Origin: Terribacillus saccharophilus
Lineage (GTDB): Bacteria; Bacillota; Bacilli; Bacillales; Amphibacillaceae
Length of the DNA stretch: 64,000 nucleotides
Assembly: GCA_900110015.1 (NCBI GenBank)
Contig: FOCD01000001.1
Location: 434,001-498,000 of the forward strand
Direction: 5' to 3'
Under the pieces are notes generated by a model that worked only from the letters and a program-made list of their open reading frames with translations, was not told the origin of the DNA and searched no databases. Of the stretch, positions 8,500 to 17,339 are shown in pieces (the stretch's first letter is position 1; each line of letters begins with the position of its first letter). The position numbers and the translations under genes are program-made.

Positions 8500-9261
8500 A
8501 TGTTAGTTGCAGAAAGACAAAGGAAGATCGTAGAACTTGTCAACGAGCGGGCCAGCGTCCGGGTTACTGAACTCAGCTCTCTCTTTCATGTAACCGAAGA
8601 GACGATACGCCGTGATCTTGAGAAGCTGGAAAAAGAACAGCTTTTGCATCGCAGTCATGGCGGAGCAGTTCGCATAGAGGAAGGGGCAACTGAGATTGCC
8701 CATGAAGCACGTGAAGTGATGCGAATGCAGGAAAAGCAGGCAATCGCTAAAGCAGCAGTTTCAGAAATCCAGACTGGAGAGCGGGTTATTTTGGATGCCA
8801 GTACGACAGCATGGTATATGGCGAAGGAATTGCCAAACATGCCGCTGACGATCATCACGAACAGCATTAAAGTGGCGCTCGCCTGCAGTACGAAGGATCA
8901 AATACGAGTTATTTCTCTTGGTGGACAGCTGCTATCGAAATCTTTATCCTTCGTCGGTCCACTGACGGAAAGGTCATTGACGACTTATTATGTGGATAAA
9001 ACCTTTCTTTCTTGTAAGAGCGTGCATCTCGAACACGGCTTGAGTGATTCAAATGAACAGCAGGCTATCGTCAAGAAACAGATGATTGAGATAGCAGGGC
9101 AGACAATTTTGTTGGCTGATTCTAGTAAATTCGGAAAGCGTGCTTTTGCAACGATCACTGATCTTGGGCGTATTGCGAAGGTCTACACAGATACAGGAAT
9201 CGATTCTGTCACAAAAAGCTATTTTGAAAAACAAAACATGGAGTTCCAAGCTGTGAACTAA
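8500..9261 (+). CDS. rhaR: DeoR-family transcriptional regulator of rhamnose genes
   Basis: Repressor of 253 residues with an N-terminal winged helix (RQRKIVELVNERASVRVTEL, then FHVTEETIRRDLEKLE) and the family signature HRSHGGAV. A C-terminal DeoRC sugar-phosphate sensing domain follows (LDASTTAWYMAKEL, ADSSKFGKRAF). Regulators of this family usually respond to a phosphorylated intermediate; here rhamnulose 1-phosphate is the natural guess. An in-frame ATG at 8458 exists, but the one at 8500 has AGGAAAAGG upstream and gives the normal family N-terminus. The A/C-rich repeats before the MFS gene and rhaEW are its probable operators. Confidence 0.88.
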   Translation: MLVAERQRKIVELVNERASVRVTELSSLFHVTEETIRRDLEKLEKEQLLHRSHGGAVRIEEGATEIAHEAREVMRMQEKQAIAKAAVSEIQTGERVILDASTTAWYMAKELPNMPLTIITNSIKVALACSTKDQIRVISLGGQLLSKSLSFVGPLTERSLTTYYVDKTFLSCKSVHLEHGLSDSNEQQAIVKKQMIEIAGQTILLADSSKFGKRAFATITDLGRIAKVYTDTGIDSVTKSYFEKQNMEFQAVN

Positions 9262-9268
9262 TCAACTG

Positions 9269-9294
9269 ACCCCGCAAAGATAGCTTTGCGGGGT
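9269..9294 (+). terminator. Hairpin after rhaR
   Basis: A perfect 11-base GC-rich stem, ACCCCGCAAAG with CTTTGCGGGGT, has a 4-base loop but no T-run. It may act as a weak terminator or mRNA stabiliser between rhaR and the sensor lipoprotein gene. Confidence 0.5.
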
Positions 9295-9310
9295 TGCTAA
9301 GGATGATACT

Positions 9311-10330
9311 ATGCAAAAGAAATCACTTGTCCTGCTTATTCTGTTGATTTTTGTAAGCGCTTGCAATAAAAAGGAAATACTCTATGTGCAGGAAACGCCG
9401 CCGTCAGAGCCATATCCAGAGCAAACGGAACAAATCGATATTGCCATTGTGCCGAAAGTGATGGAAATTCCCTATTTCCAAGCTGTACAACAGGGAGTGG
9501 AAGAAGCGGCTAAGTCCTCTGGCGCTACTGTTCATTTTAAAGGTCCAACAACAGCTGATCCTTCTCAGCAAGAAGAAATCATCCGTACTTTTATAAAAGA
9601 AAAGGTCGACGTTCTGGCGGTAAGTGTCATAGATCCAGATCGACTCTCACCTGTACTGGCAGAGGCGAGACGGCAAGGTATAACGGTTCTGACATGGGAT
9701 GCGGATGCTCATCCTGAAGCCAGAGACTATTTTATCAATATGGTAGATGCTGAAATGCTAGGTGAGCATTTGCTGGACAGCCTGGCAGCACAAATCGGCG
9801 AGGAAGGCGAGTATATTATTCTTTCTGGGTCGCAGTCATCGCTCAATCAAGAAGAATGGCTGCATTGGATCAAACAGCACAATCGAGCTTATTATCCGAA
9901 TTTGATACTTCAAGAAGTGGCTTATACAAATGATAATCCTGTCACAGCTTATCAGGAATCAAAACGAGTGGTGAAAGCATATCCGGATTTGAAGGGCATT
10001 ATTGGAATAGCATCGCTCGGTCCGCCAGCCGCAGCCGCCGTTTTAAAGGAAGAGAATGTATCAGATGATATTGTTATAGTCGGCTTGGCATCTCCGCGTG
10101 ACATGAATGAGCATTTGAAGAAAGGTGACGTCAAAGGGATCACTTTATGGAGTCCTAAGAAACTCGGTTTCTTGACTGTCATGATTGCAAAGCTGATGCA
10201 AGATGGTACTGAAATCGAAGATGGTATGTTCATAGAAGATGTTGGTAGGATTCAAGTAAAGGGAGAGCAAATCATTATGGGGGAACCGATTGATTTTACA
10301 GCGGATAATGTGGATCAATATGATTTTTAA
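9311..10330 (+). CDS. Sugar-binding lipoprotein of the sensor triad (AraP-like)
   Basis: Lipoprotein of 339 residues with a hydrophobic signal and lipobox FVSAC at residues 14-18, then a type I periplasmic-binding fold. It is homologous to the transporter's own binding protein at 17340: both share DPD.L.P.L..A..QGI and a YPDLK(G/A)I segment. It lies directly before a histidine kinase gene, overlaps it by 11 bases, and has no ABC permease beside it. It therefore probably presents bound sugar to the kinase outside the cell, like AraP of the Geobacillus stearothermophilus AraPST arabinose system. A perfect cre lies in its lipobox codons. Ligand unknown; rhamnose or a rhamnoside is favoured by context. 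Confidence 0.82.
   Translation: MQKKSLVLLILLIFVSACNKKEILYVQETPPSEPYPEQTEQIDIAIVPKVMEIPYFQAVQQGVEEAAKSSGATVHFKGPTTADPSQQEEIIRTFIKEKVDVLAVSVIDPDRLSPVLAEARRQGITVLTWDADAHPEARDYFINMVDAEMLGEHLLDSLAAQIGEEGEYIILSGSQSSLNQEEWLHWIKQHNRAYYPNLILQEVAYTNDNPVTAYQESKRVVKAYPDLKGIIGIASLGPPAAAAVLKEENVSDDIVIVGLASPRDMNEHLKKGDVKGITLWSPKKLGFLTVMIAKLMQDGTEIEDGMFIEDVGRIQVKGEQIIMGEPIDFTADNVDQYDF
9352..9365 (+). promoter_or_regulatory. Perfect cre (CcpA site) inside the signal-peptide codons
   Basis: TGTAAGCGCTTGCA matches the consensus TGWAAGCGYTWNCA at every position. It encodes the lipobox region (VSAC) of the sensor lipoprotein. CcpA bound here would act as a roadblock about 40 bases into the gene and switch off the whole sensor operon in glucose. 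Confidence 0.72.
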
Positions 10331-12125
10331 AAAGAAATTCCGCAATCTTTCGTTAATGCATAAACTGCTGCTATCTTATACACTGCTTACCATCATACCA
10401 GTTGCACTGCTCGGTTTTTTCATTTATACAGCATATATAAAAGCTGCAGAAGAGCAAATCGGAACGCTGGTACCGCAAATGCTGGAACAGGCAAGTCAGC
10501 AAATCGATCGAAATGTACAGGACGTTACGAATATGCCCGAAAGACTGTATCAATCACAGCAGATGATCGAGATATTGAGGCAGGATAGCTTCCAGTCACA
10601 TGCAGAAGCGATGCAGCAGCAATACGTGATGGAGCGCTATCTTTCCAGCAGTTTTCTTCATAGCAGTTCTTCTGATTTGCTCGGTGTGTTTGTCTTCTCT
10701 AAAAATAGAGTGTTCGCAGCCACAGCCAAAAGTTACAGCGGCTTTTCTAAAAGTGAGGCAGCTGTTTATGGCCAAAGCTTGGAGCTGGAAAAAGGAAGCA
10801 TGATTCTTCTTCCGCAAGATACAAATCTTGTATTTGAAAATAATGCTGATTATCTTTTAATCGGTGTGCCGCTGCAGGATCGTGATAACCAAGCTTATCT
10901 TGGAACAATGTTCTTGGCATTGGATGTAGCATTTGTCGACCGCATTACAGGTACAATTAAAGAACATAATGCTGCCAGAATCATGCTTTTGGAAAAGGAT
11001 TCTGGGAGAATTGCCTATGATTCTAAAAGTGAGAAAAGCGACCAAATTGTCCCAGAAGACTTTTATCCAATCGAAAATGGAAGCTTTCTGCAGGATGGTA
11101 AATTGATTGGTATCACTCCAGCGATACAGCAGGATTATGCTTTAATTTATGAAATACCTACAGAAAAGCTGTTTGCCAAACAGCAGCAAACCAGAACCAT
11201 CTCAATTGTTCTTTTTTTGCTGTTCATTATATTCAGCGTGTGTTTGTATACCTTAGTTGCCTATAATGTATCGCAGCCTATTAAGCGTTTGATAGCTAAC
11301 ATGAGAAGCGTCCAAGGCGGGAAGTTTCAGCAAACGCTTCCGGTGACAAAACAAGATGAGGTTGGCAGACTGACGGAGAGTTATAATCATATGATTATTG
11401 AAATACGTGATTTAATTCAAAAGAATTATATGATCAGACTCAAGCAGCAGGAAGCTGAGTTATATGCACTCCAAACCCAGATCAATCCACATTTTATCTT
11501 CAATACTCTGGAAACGATCAATTATGCTGTTGAAGCAGGAGAACAGGAGGAAGTTATCAATATTATCACGACACTTGGCAGAATGCTGAGGTATTCCTTG
11601 GATAATGGCGTCAAATTTGTCTCCCTTACTGAGGAAATCAGGCATGTCGAAGATTTTCTGTCAATCCAGCAGTTCCGGTTCCAAGATCGGCTTACTTGGA
11701 AGACCGATTATCCTGACCCTGGAATCTCAACTGATGTGCAGGTTCCGAAATTCATACTCCAACCGATTGTCGAAAATAGCATTAAATATGGTTTGGAAAC
11801 CAAGACTAGCATTCATATTGATATAAAGATTCACCAAACACCCGATATGCTCATTTTGACTATAAAAGATGATGGACCAGGCTTCGACCCGACAGTTAAA
11901 ACGGAGCTGGAAGAAGAGCTTAGTCTGGAACCAGGGATAACCTCGAAATCTGCGCATTATGGGTTAAGCAATGTTAGCAATCGAATTAAAATGCTGTACG
12001 GAAATAACTATGGTGTATCACTGGAGAACAATCAAAAGGGTGCAACTGTACGGCTTTACTTGCCATTTCGTCATGTTTCGGAAAGGGGAAGTCTTGATGC
12101 AGAATTTGCAAATCATGATCGTTGA
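10320..12125 (+). CDS. Sensor histidine kinase, YesM/LytS type (AraS-like)
   Basis: Membrane kinase of about 601 residues. Transmembrane helix 1 is at about 15-38, an extracellular sensor domain follows to about 290, helix 2 is at 292-313 and HAMP at 314-366. Then come a His_kinase domain with the phospho-acceptor H391 in QINPHFIFNTLE, and an ATPase domain with VENSIKYGL, DDGPGFD and YGLSNVSNRIKMLYG. The ATG at 10320 is preferred over 10290 because it overlaps the lipoprotein stop by 11 bases and gives a normal N-terminus. The large extracellular domain is the likely docking site for the preceding lipoprotein. It phosphorylates the response regulator encoded next. Confidence 0.9.
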   Translation: MIFKKKFRNLSLMHKLLLSYTLLTIIPVALLGFFIYTAYIKAAEEQIGTLVPQMLEQASQQIDRNVQDVTNMPERLYQSQQMIEILRQDSFQSHAEAMQQQYVMERYLSSSFLHSSSSDLLGVFVFSKNRVFAATAKSYSGFSKSEAAVYGQSLELEKGSMILLPQDTNLVFENNADYLLIGVPLQDRDNQAYLGTMFLALDVAFVDRITGTIKEHNAARIMLLEKDSGRIAYDSKSEKSDQIVPEDFYPIENGSFLQDGKLIGITPAIQQDYALIYEIPTEKLFAKQQQTRTISIVLFLLFIIFSVCLYTLVAYNVSQPIKRLIANMRSVQGGKFQQTLPVTKQDEVGRLTESYNHMIIEIRDLIQKNYMIRLKQQEAELYALQTQINPHFIFNTLETINYAVEAGEQEEVINIITTLGRMLRYSLDNGVKFVSLTEEIRHVEDFLSIQQFRFQDRLTWKTDYPDPGISTDVQVPKFILQPIVENSIKYGLETKTSIHIDIKIHQTPDMLILTIKDDGPGFDPTVKTELEEELSLEPGITSKSAHYGLSNVSNRIKMLYGNNYGVSLENNQKGATVRLYLPFRHVSERGSLDAEFANHDR

Positions 12126-13626
12126 GGATGAATATCGAATCCGTATGGGACTAGAGCGTTTTATCAGCAATCAACCGCAATACGCGGTTATTGGTACGTT
12201 TGCTAATGGGCAAGAGGCATTGGATGAATGGAGACTTGGTAAAAAAGCCGAAGTCATTCTGACAGATATCAAGATGCCAATCATGGATGGATTAACGCTG
12301 ATTACAGAGTTAAAAGAGGAAGGCTACACAGGAGAATTCCTTGTTTTGAGCGGTTTCGATGATTTTCAGTATGTGCAGCAAGCATTACGGAATCAAGTTG
12401 CCGATTATCTTTTGAAGCCAGTCGATAGGCAGCAGCTGCAAGATCGGCTACAGCAGCTGTATGAAAAGAAACAAGAAATAGAAAATGTGCGAAAACAGCA
12501 GAGTCAGAAACAAGAACAGCTTCTGTTGCTGCGTGCTCTTTCGAGTGAAAACAGCTTGGCTGATACACAATGGACAGAAATATTTCCATCTGGAACGTAT
12601 TACACATGCCGTTTACAGATTCAAAACTTCCATCAGCAAAAAGCTAAACGAGATCCTGTTCGTTTTCATCAGGAGCTAAGTGCAGTTGTCCGAATATTTG
12701 ATACAGAGCTGTCAAACCAATGGTCGGATTCATTCTTTTGGTGGTGGTGGGATCAAGAACAGAGCTTTGGTCTGCTTGTACATACAGAAGAGAAAAATTC
12801 TCCTCTTTTTATCGATCGTATTGCTGAAACTCTATCTCACCGCACCTTCTTTAAGCTAACAGCTTCACCAGGACAAATACTGTACGAATTGGAATTGCTG
12901 CCGGCAGCAATGGAAGCAGAGCATATGGAGTTAAAGCTCCAGCCTGTTTCTGTAGAAAGTCAATATACAGGAGCCCTTAGTGTTAACACCCAGAATATCT
13001 TGCATTCACTTCGATTTGCCTTTAAGCAGTTTGTTTTCGACGATATGGATACTGCTTTAAATAGGTTAAAAGAAGAGCTTGCAACAGCAGAGCAGCTGGA
13101 CTCGGTAATGGCGCTTCTTCAATCCTCAGGTATCGAAATGCTGCATGATGTTAGTAAGCGATTACCCGTCAATGATGTTCACCGCATGCTTCAGAGATTA
13201 GGAAGAAACACGAGCCAAACCTTAACAGCATCTGAATTGCTTCAAGGCTTTGAAAATTGGACCAAAGATCTGGCAGATATGTGCATCAGATTGGATCAAC
13301 ATTCAGATCGAACAGCGGTGGAGCGGGCGAAAGCATTCATACATCAGCATGTACAGGAAGCGATAACGATCGAACAAGTAGCAGCACATGTCTATATGAA
13401 CCCGACATATTTCTGTGCTTATTTCAAAAAGCATACAAAAGAAACTGTACTGCAGTATGTTACCAAACAAAGGTTAGAGCTTGCCAAGCGCAAGTTGGAG
13501 GATACAGATGACAAAGTAACGATAATCGCTGATTCTGTCGGATATCATGATCATAAATATTTCAGTAAGCTGTTCAAAAAACATACAGGATTTGCTCCAT
13601 CAGAATATCGGCGTTTGCGCCGGTAA
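12097..13626 (+). CDS. AraC-type response regulator (YesN/AraT-like)
   Basis: Response regulator of 509 residues. The receiver domain has acidic residues in IVEDEYRIR, the phosphorylation site D57 in LTDIKMPIMDG, and the switch lysine in DYLLKPVD. A long middle region of about 270 residues has a coiled-coil start. An AraC double helix-turn-helix occupies the last 100 residues (ITIEQVAAHVYMNPTYFCAY, VGYHDHKYFSKLFKKHTGF). The start at 12097 has GGAAAGGGG upstream and overlaps the kinase by 29 bases; the longer frame from 11971 would run through kinase codons. It probably activates the ABC transporter operon immediately downstream, as AraT does for araEGH. Confidence 0.9.
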   Translation: MQNLQIMIVEDEYRIRMGLERFISNQPQYAVIGTFANGQEALDEWRLGKKAEVILTDIKMPIMDGLTLITELKEEGYTGEFLVLSGFDDFQYVQQALRNQVADYLLKPVDRQQLQDRLQQLYEKKQEIENVRKQQSQKQEQLLLLRALSSENSLADTQWTEIFPSGTYYTCRLQIQNFHQQKAKRDPVRFHQELSAVVRIFDTELSNQWSDSFFWWWWDQEQSFGLLVHTEEKNSPLFIDRIAETLSHRTFFKLTASPGQILYELELLPAAMEAEHMELKLQPVSVESQYTGALSVNTQNILHSLRFAFKQFVFDDMDTALNRLKEELATAEQLDSVMALLQSSGIEMLHDVSKRLPVNDVHRMLQRLGRNTSQTLTASELLQGFENWTKDLADMCIRLDQHSDRTAVERAKAFIHQHVQEAITIEQVAAHVYMNPTYFCAYFKKHTKETVLQYVTKQRLELAKRKLEDTDDKVTIIADSVGYHDHKYFSKLFKKHTGFAPSEYRRLRR

Positions 13627-13663
13627 GAGAAAAACAGAAGAATAACCTCCTATTCCGAAAGAC

Positions 13664-13690
13664 GTCCCCTTCTCGAAGCGGGACTTTTTT
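13664..13690 (+). terminator. Terminator after the response regulator
   Basis: GTCCC-CTT pairs with AAGCGGGAC (one bulged base), followed by six T. It separates the sensor operon from the transporter operon. Confidence 0.7.
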
Positions 13691-13701
13691 CATACTCTTT
13701 A

Positions 13702-13715
13702 TGTAAGCGCATTCA
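13702..13715 (+). promoter_or_regulatory. cre-like CcpA site before the sugar ABC transporter
   Basis: TGTAAGCGCATTCA matches the cre consensus at 13 of 14 positions. It sits 12 bases before the GGAGGG ribosome binding site of the ATPase gene. The response regulator's own binding site is presumably nearby, but I cannot pick it out. Confidence 0.6.
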
Positions 13716-13735
13716 GTAGTGAAGGAGGGCAAGAT

Positions 13736-15253
13736 ATGACAAACGAATATGTACTTGAAATGAGAGGGATATCAAAAGCCTTTCCTGGTGTAAAGGCTCT
13801 GAACGATATGCAATTCCAGCTGAAGAAGGGTGAAATCCACGCTTTGATGGGTGAAAATGGTGCGGGGAAGTCCACTTTCATCAAAATCATTACAGGCGTC
13901 CATCAACCAACAGAAGGCGAGATGCTCTTGCTGGGTGAAAAAGTGTCTTTTCAAAATCCTAAACAAGCTCAGCAGCAGGGAATTGCAGCTATTTATCAGC
14001 ACGTAACCAGTTATCCCGACTTGAGTGTTGCTGAAAATATATTCATGAATCATGAAGTTAGGCACCCTGTATGGAAGACGCTGAATTGGCGGGAGATGCA
14101 TAAACAGGCTCGGCAGCTGCTGCGTGAATTAGGAAGCAGCTTAGATCCTAAAACTCAAATGAATACGCTGAGCGTTGCGCAGCAGCAAATCGTTGAAATA
14201 GCTAAAGCAATAAGTACAAAGGCAAAGATCATCATCATGGATGAACCGACCGCTGCACTAACTGCTAGAGAAAGTGAAGAGCTATATCGTATTACTGAAA
14301 AGCTGCGGGATGAAGGTACTTCTATTATCTTCATTTCCCACCGTTTTGAGGATATGTACCGACTCGCCAGCCGTGTTACCGTACTGCGCGATAGCAACTA
14401 CATCGGCACTTGGGATGTGGAAGACATATCGAATGAAAAATTGATTGTCGCGATGGTCGGTAGAGAGATCAATCAGATTTTCCCTGATAAAAAGACGAGC
14501 GCAGGAGAGACAGTTCTGGATGTGAAAAACTTGTCTAAGCTAGGAGAATTCGACGATATCAGTTTTTCAATCAAAAGCGGCGAAATACTTGGTATGACAG
14601 GATTGGTTGGCGCCGGACGAACAGAGGTATGCCAAGCGATATTTGGCATTACAGCATTTGACAAGGGAGAAATACTGTTGAGCGGCAGCTCGATTCGCAA
14701 TAAAAATCCACAGGAAGCTATGGATAATGGCATCGGATATTTGGCGGAAGATCGATTGGATCAAGGTCTGCTCGTGGATTGGAGTATTGAAAAAAATATA
14801 ACGTTAGCAAATTTAACCGATCTATCGACCTTAACATGGATACACCGTGATAAAGAAAAACGGCAGGCTAAAGAATTTGGTGAAAAAGTGCATATCAAAG
14901 CTACGAGCATCTTTGATTCAGTCAATTCACTTTCCGGTGGTAACCAGCAAAAAGTAGCCGTTGCGAAACTGCTGACAAAGGATTTAAAAGTAATTTTGCT
15001 GGATGAACCAACGAAAGGTGTCGACATCGGAGCAAAAGCAGCTATATATGAAATCGTTCAGAATCTGGCAGAAGCTGGATATGCAGTTCTGTTCGTCTCT
15101 TCTGAAATGCCCGAGATTCTCGGTATGAGCGATCGGATCTTAGTAATGAAAGAGGGCAGGATTGCAGCCGATTTTGTCAACAGGGGAATCACTCAGGAGA
15201 TGATTTTGGAAGCAGCAATGGGCGAAGAGCAAGTACAGGAGAAAAGCGGTTAA
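13736..15253 (+). CDS. Sugar ABC transporter ATP-binding protein (RbsA/RhaT type)
   Basis: ATPase of 505 residues with two fused nucleotide-binding domains. Domain 1 has Walker A GENGAGKST near residue 38 and Walker B IIIMDEPTAAL. Domain 2 has the degenerate Walker A GLVGAGRTE typical of the family, the signature LSGGNQQKV and Walker B VILLDEPTKGVD. It energises the two permeases that follow. Architecture and gene order (ATPase, permease, permease, binding protein) match ribose, autoinducer-2 and RhaSTPQ rhamnose importers. The first gene of its operon, it follows GGAGGGC and ends 15 bases before permease 1. Confidence 0.92.
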   Translation: MTNEYVLEMRGISKAFPGVKALNDMQFQLKKGEIHALMGENGAGKSTFIKIITGVHQPTEGEMLLLGEKVSFQNPKQAQQQGIAAIYQHVTSYPDLSVAENIFMNHEVRHPVWKTLNWREMHKQARQLLRELGSSLDPKTQMNTLSVAQQQIVEIAKAISTKAKIIIMDEPTAALTARESEELYRITEKLRDEGTSIIFISHRFEDMYRLASRVTVLRDSNYIGTWDVEDISNEKLIVAMVGREINQIFPDKKTSAGETVLDVKNLSKLGEFDDISFSIKSGEILGMTGLVGAGRTEVCQAIFGITAFDKGEILLSGSSIRNKNPQEAMDNGIGYLAEDRLDQGLLVDWSIEKNITLANLTDLSTLTWIHRDKEKRQAKEFGEKVHIKATSIFDSVNSLSGGNQQKVAVAKLLTKDLKVILLDEPTKGVDIGAKAAIYEIVQNLAEAGYAVLFVSSEMPEILGMSDRILVMKEGRIAADFVNRGITQEMILEAAMGEEQVQEKSG

Positions 15254-15268
15254 GAAGGAGGGGTCAAA

Positions 15269-16288
15269 ATGAAAATTAAAACAGAAAATCTAGAAATGGA
15301 GAAGAAAAATCCGCTGGCACTGTTTTATCAATTCCGAGAGCTCGGGCTGTTTTTCTTCATCGTTATTTTATGTATCGGGGTACAATTGCGAAATCCTTCT
15401 TTTTTGACAGGAGAAAACATCCTTGATATGGCAACCAATACATCAATCCTGGTCATCCTTGCGTTAGGGATGATGATTGTTTTGATCACAAGGGGAATCG
15501 ATTTGTCGATCGGAGCTGTAATTGCGCTTTCCGGTATGCTGACAGCGCAGCTTGTGGCAGCCAATCCATCAGTCAATCCGTTTCTATGCTTGCTTATCGG
15601 TACTGTAATTGGCGCTCTGTGCGGGATGGTCATTGGTGTGCTGGTTGCTAAAGTCGGCTTGCTGCCAATCATAGCTACACTAGCTTTAATGAATATTTTC
15701 CGTGGTCTTACGTTTTTAGTGAGTGATGGAGAGTGGGTTAGTTCGTATCAAATGTCGGAAAGCTTCGTGGAAATTGCAACCGGAACATTCCTGGGACTGA
15801 ATCATCTAATCTGGATTGCGGTTCTTTTCTGCCTCGTATTCTTTTATTTTCTTAATTACACACGCACAGGCCGGCAAATCTATGCTGTCGGCAGTAATCC
15901 GCAATCTGCAGCTGTGAGCGGAATAAAACAAGGACGAATTTTATTCCTTGTTTATACCATTATGGGGGGATTATCTGGACTGTGCGGCGTCTTGTGGGTA
16001 TCCAAATTTGCATCAGCGCAGGGAGATACAGCCTCGGGTTATGAACTTACTGTCATTGCAGCATGTATATTGGGCGGTGTCAGCATTGCTGGTGGTTCTG
16101 GAAAGCTAGCAGGCGTTCTTCTCGGAGCAATATTACTGGGGATTTTGAACAATGCACTGCCGCTTTTGAATGTGTCTCCATTCTGGCAAAACGGTATCCA
16201 AGGTTTTATCATCCTGCTTGCTGTTATCGTCAATGCCGTCGTGAAACGCCGTGTCGAACGAACTCATCTGCTTAGGAGGGCTGGCTGA
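15269..16288 (+). CDS. Sugar ABC transporter permease 1 (RbsC/RhaP type)
   Basis: Inner-membrane permease of 339 residues with 8-10 predicted helices. It carries the family motifs LVITRGIDLSIGAVIALSGM and, near the C-terminus, GYELTVIAACILGGVSIAGG, the loop that contacts the ATPase. The ATG follows GAAGGAGGGG. Its stop codon overlaps the start of permease 2 (ATGA-type junction), so the two are translationally coupled and probably form a heterodimeric channel for a monosaccharide. Confidence 0.9.
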   Translation: MKIKTENLEMEKKNPLALFYQFRELGLFFFIVILCIGVQLRNPSFLTGENILDMATNTSILVILALGMMIVLITRGIDLSIGAVIALSGMLTAQLVAANPSVNPFLCLLIGTVIGALCGMVIGVLVAKVGLLPIIATLALMNIFRGLTFLVSDGEWVSSYQMSESFVEIATGTFLGLNHLIWIAVLFCLVFFYFLNYTRTGRQIYAVGSNPQSAAVSGIKQGRILFLVYTIMGGLSGLCGVLWVSKFASAQGDTASGYELTVIAACILGGVSIAGGSGKLAGVLLGAILLGILNNALPLLNVSPFWQNGIQGFIILLAVIVNAVVKRRVERTHLLRRAG

Positions 16289-17292
16289 TGGAACAAAAAA
16301 AGCAAACATATCAACCTCGTACTCTAGAAACGAATTTGCCGTTCTCCTGGAAGCGTCTCTTCTTCCAATGGGAATGGATGCTGCTGCTCATATTGGTAGC
16401 CGTGCTCCTGCTCGGAAGCTATGTGTCACCTTATTTCCTGAATTATCCGAGTTTGCGAGACGGAACGATGGTCTTCCTGGATAAAGCATTGATCGTCTTT
16501 CCGATGGCGATGATCATGATCATGCGCGATATAGATATTTCTGTAGGTTCAACAGTTGCGTTATCGTCTGTTGTCATGGCCACGCTTTATACAAGTGCCG
16601 GTCTGCCGATGGAAGTGGCCATCATTGCTTGTCTAGCAACTGGTGCTATATGCGGTCTGATCAATGGACTCTTGATTGTGAAGTTCAAAGAGCTTTCTGC
16701 GGTCATCGTTACACTTGGAACCATGATCCTATACCGGGGCATTGCTTACATCATTCTGGAAGATCAGGCAGCAGGAGGCTTTCCTGAATGGTTCGGCTTC
16801 TTTGGATGGGGTTATGTTTTCGGAATACCGTTTCTATTGATTGTATTCGCAGTGCTAGCTGTCGTATTCGGCATCGTGCTGCACAAGACTACATTTGGAA
16901 GAAAGGTATTTGCCATCGGGAACAATCCGACTGCCAGTCGCTTTTCAGGTATCAAGGTAGATAAAGTCAAGGTGATCGTCTTCATGCTGGCAGGGTTGCT
17001 GGCTGCTGTGACAGCGATTTTCCTTACATCAAGGATGGGCAGCACACGGCCGAACATTGCTACTATGTATGAACTTGACATCATTGCGATGGCAGCACTT
17101 GGTGGAGTCAGCACAGCCGGCGGAAAAGGACGGGTGCTAGGTGTCGTCATAGCGGTCTTCATCATCGGCTATCTGCAATATGGACTAGGACTTATCAATC
17201 TTCCAAGTCAAATGTTTTTAATCATTGTAGGAGCATTGCTCATCCTGTCCGTTGCTATTCCGAAGCTTGGCGGGATGATAAAAAGAAAATGA
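16288..17292 (+). CDS. Sugar ABC transporter permease 2 (RbsC/RhaQ type)
   Basis: Membrane permease of 334 residues, homologous to permease 1: IIMIMRDIDISVGSTVALSS corresponds to the TRGIDLSIG motif, and MYELDIIAMAALGGVSTAGG to the ATPase-contact loop. It starts at the overlapping ATG of the TGATG junction with AGGAGGG upstream. Two distinct permeases rather than one homodimer are typical of rhamnose (RhaP/RhaQ) and AI-2 (LsrC/LsrD) importers and differ from the single AraH of the Geobacillus arabinose system. Confidence 0.9.
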   Translation: MEQKKQTYQPRTLETNLPFSWKRLFFQWEWMLLLILVAVLLLGSYVSPYFLNYPSLRDGTMVFLDKALIVFPMAMIMIMRDIDISVGSTVALSSVVMATLYTSAGLPMEVAIIACLATGAICGLINGLLIVKFKELSAVIVTLGTMILYRGIAYIILEDQAAGGFPEWFGFFGWGYVFGIPFLLIVFAVLAVVFGIVLHKTTFGRKVFAIGNNPTASRFSGIKVDKVKVIVFMLAGLLAAVTAIFLTSRMGSTRPNIATMYELDIIAMAALGGVSTAGGKGRVLGVVIAVFIIGYLQYGLGLINLPSQMFLIIVGALLILSVAIPKLGGMIKRK

Positions 17293-17339
17293 GTATTCCA
17301 GCGCTTGCTGATACTAATAGATAATAAGGGGAGACCGAG

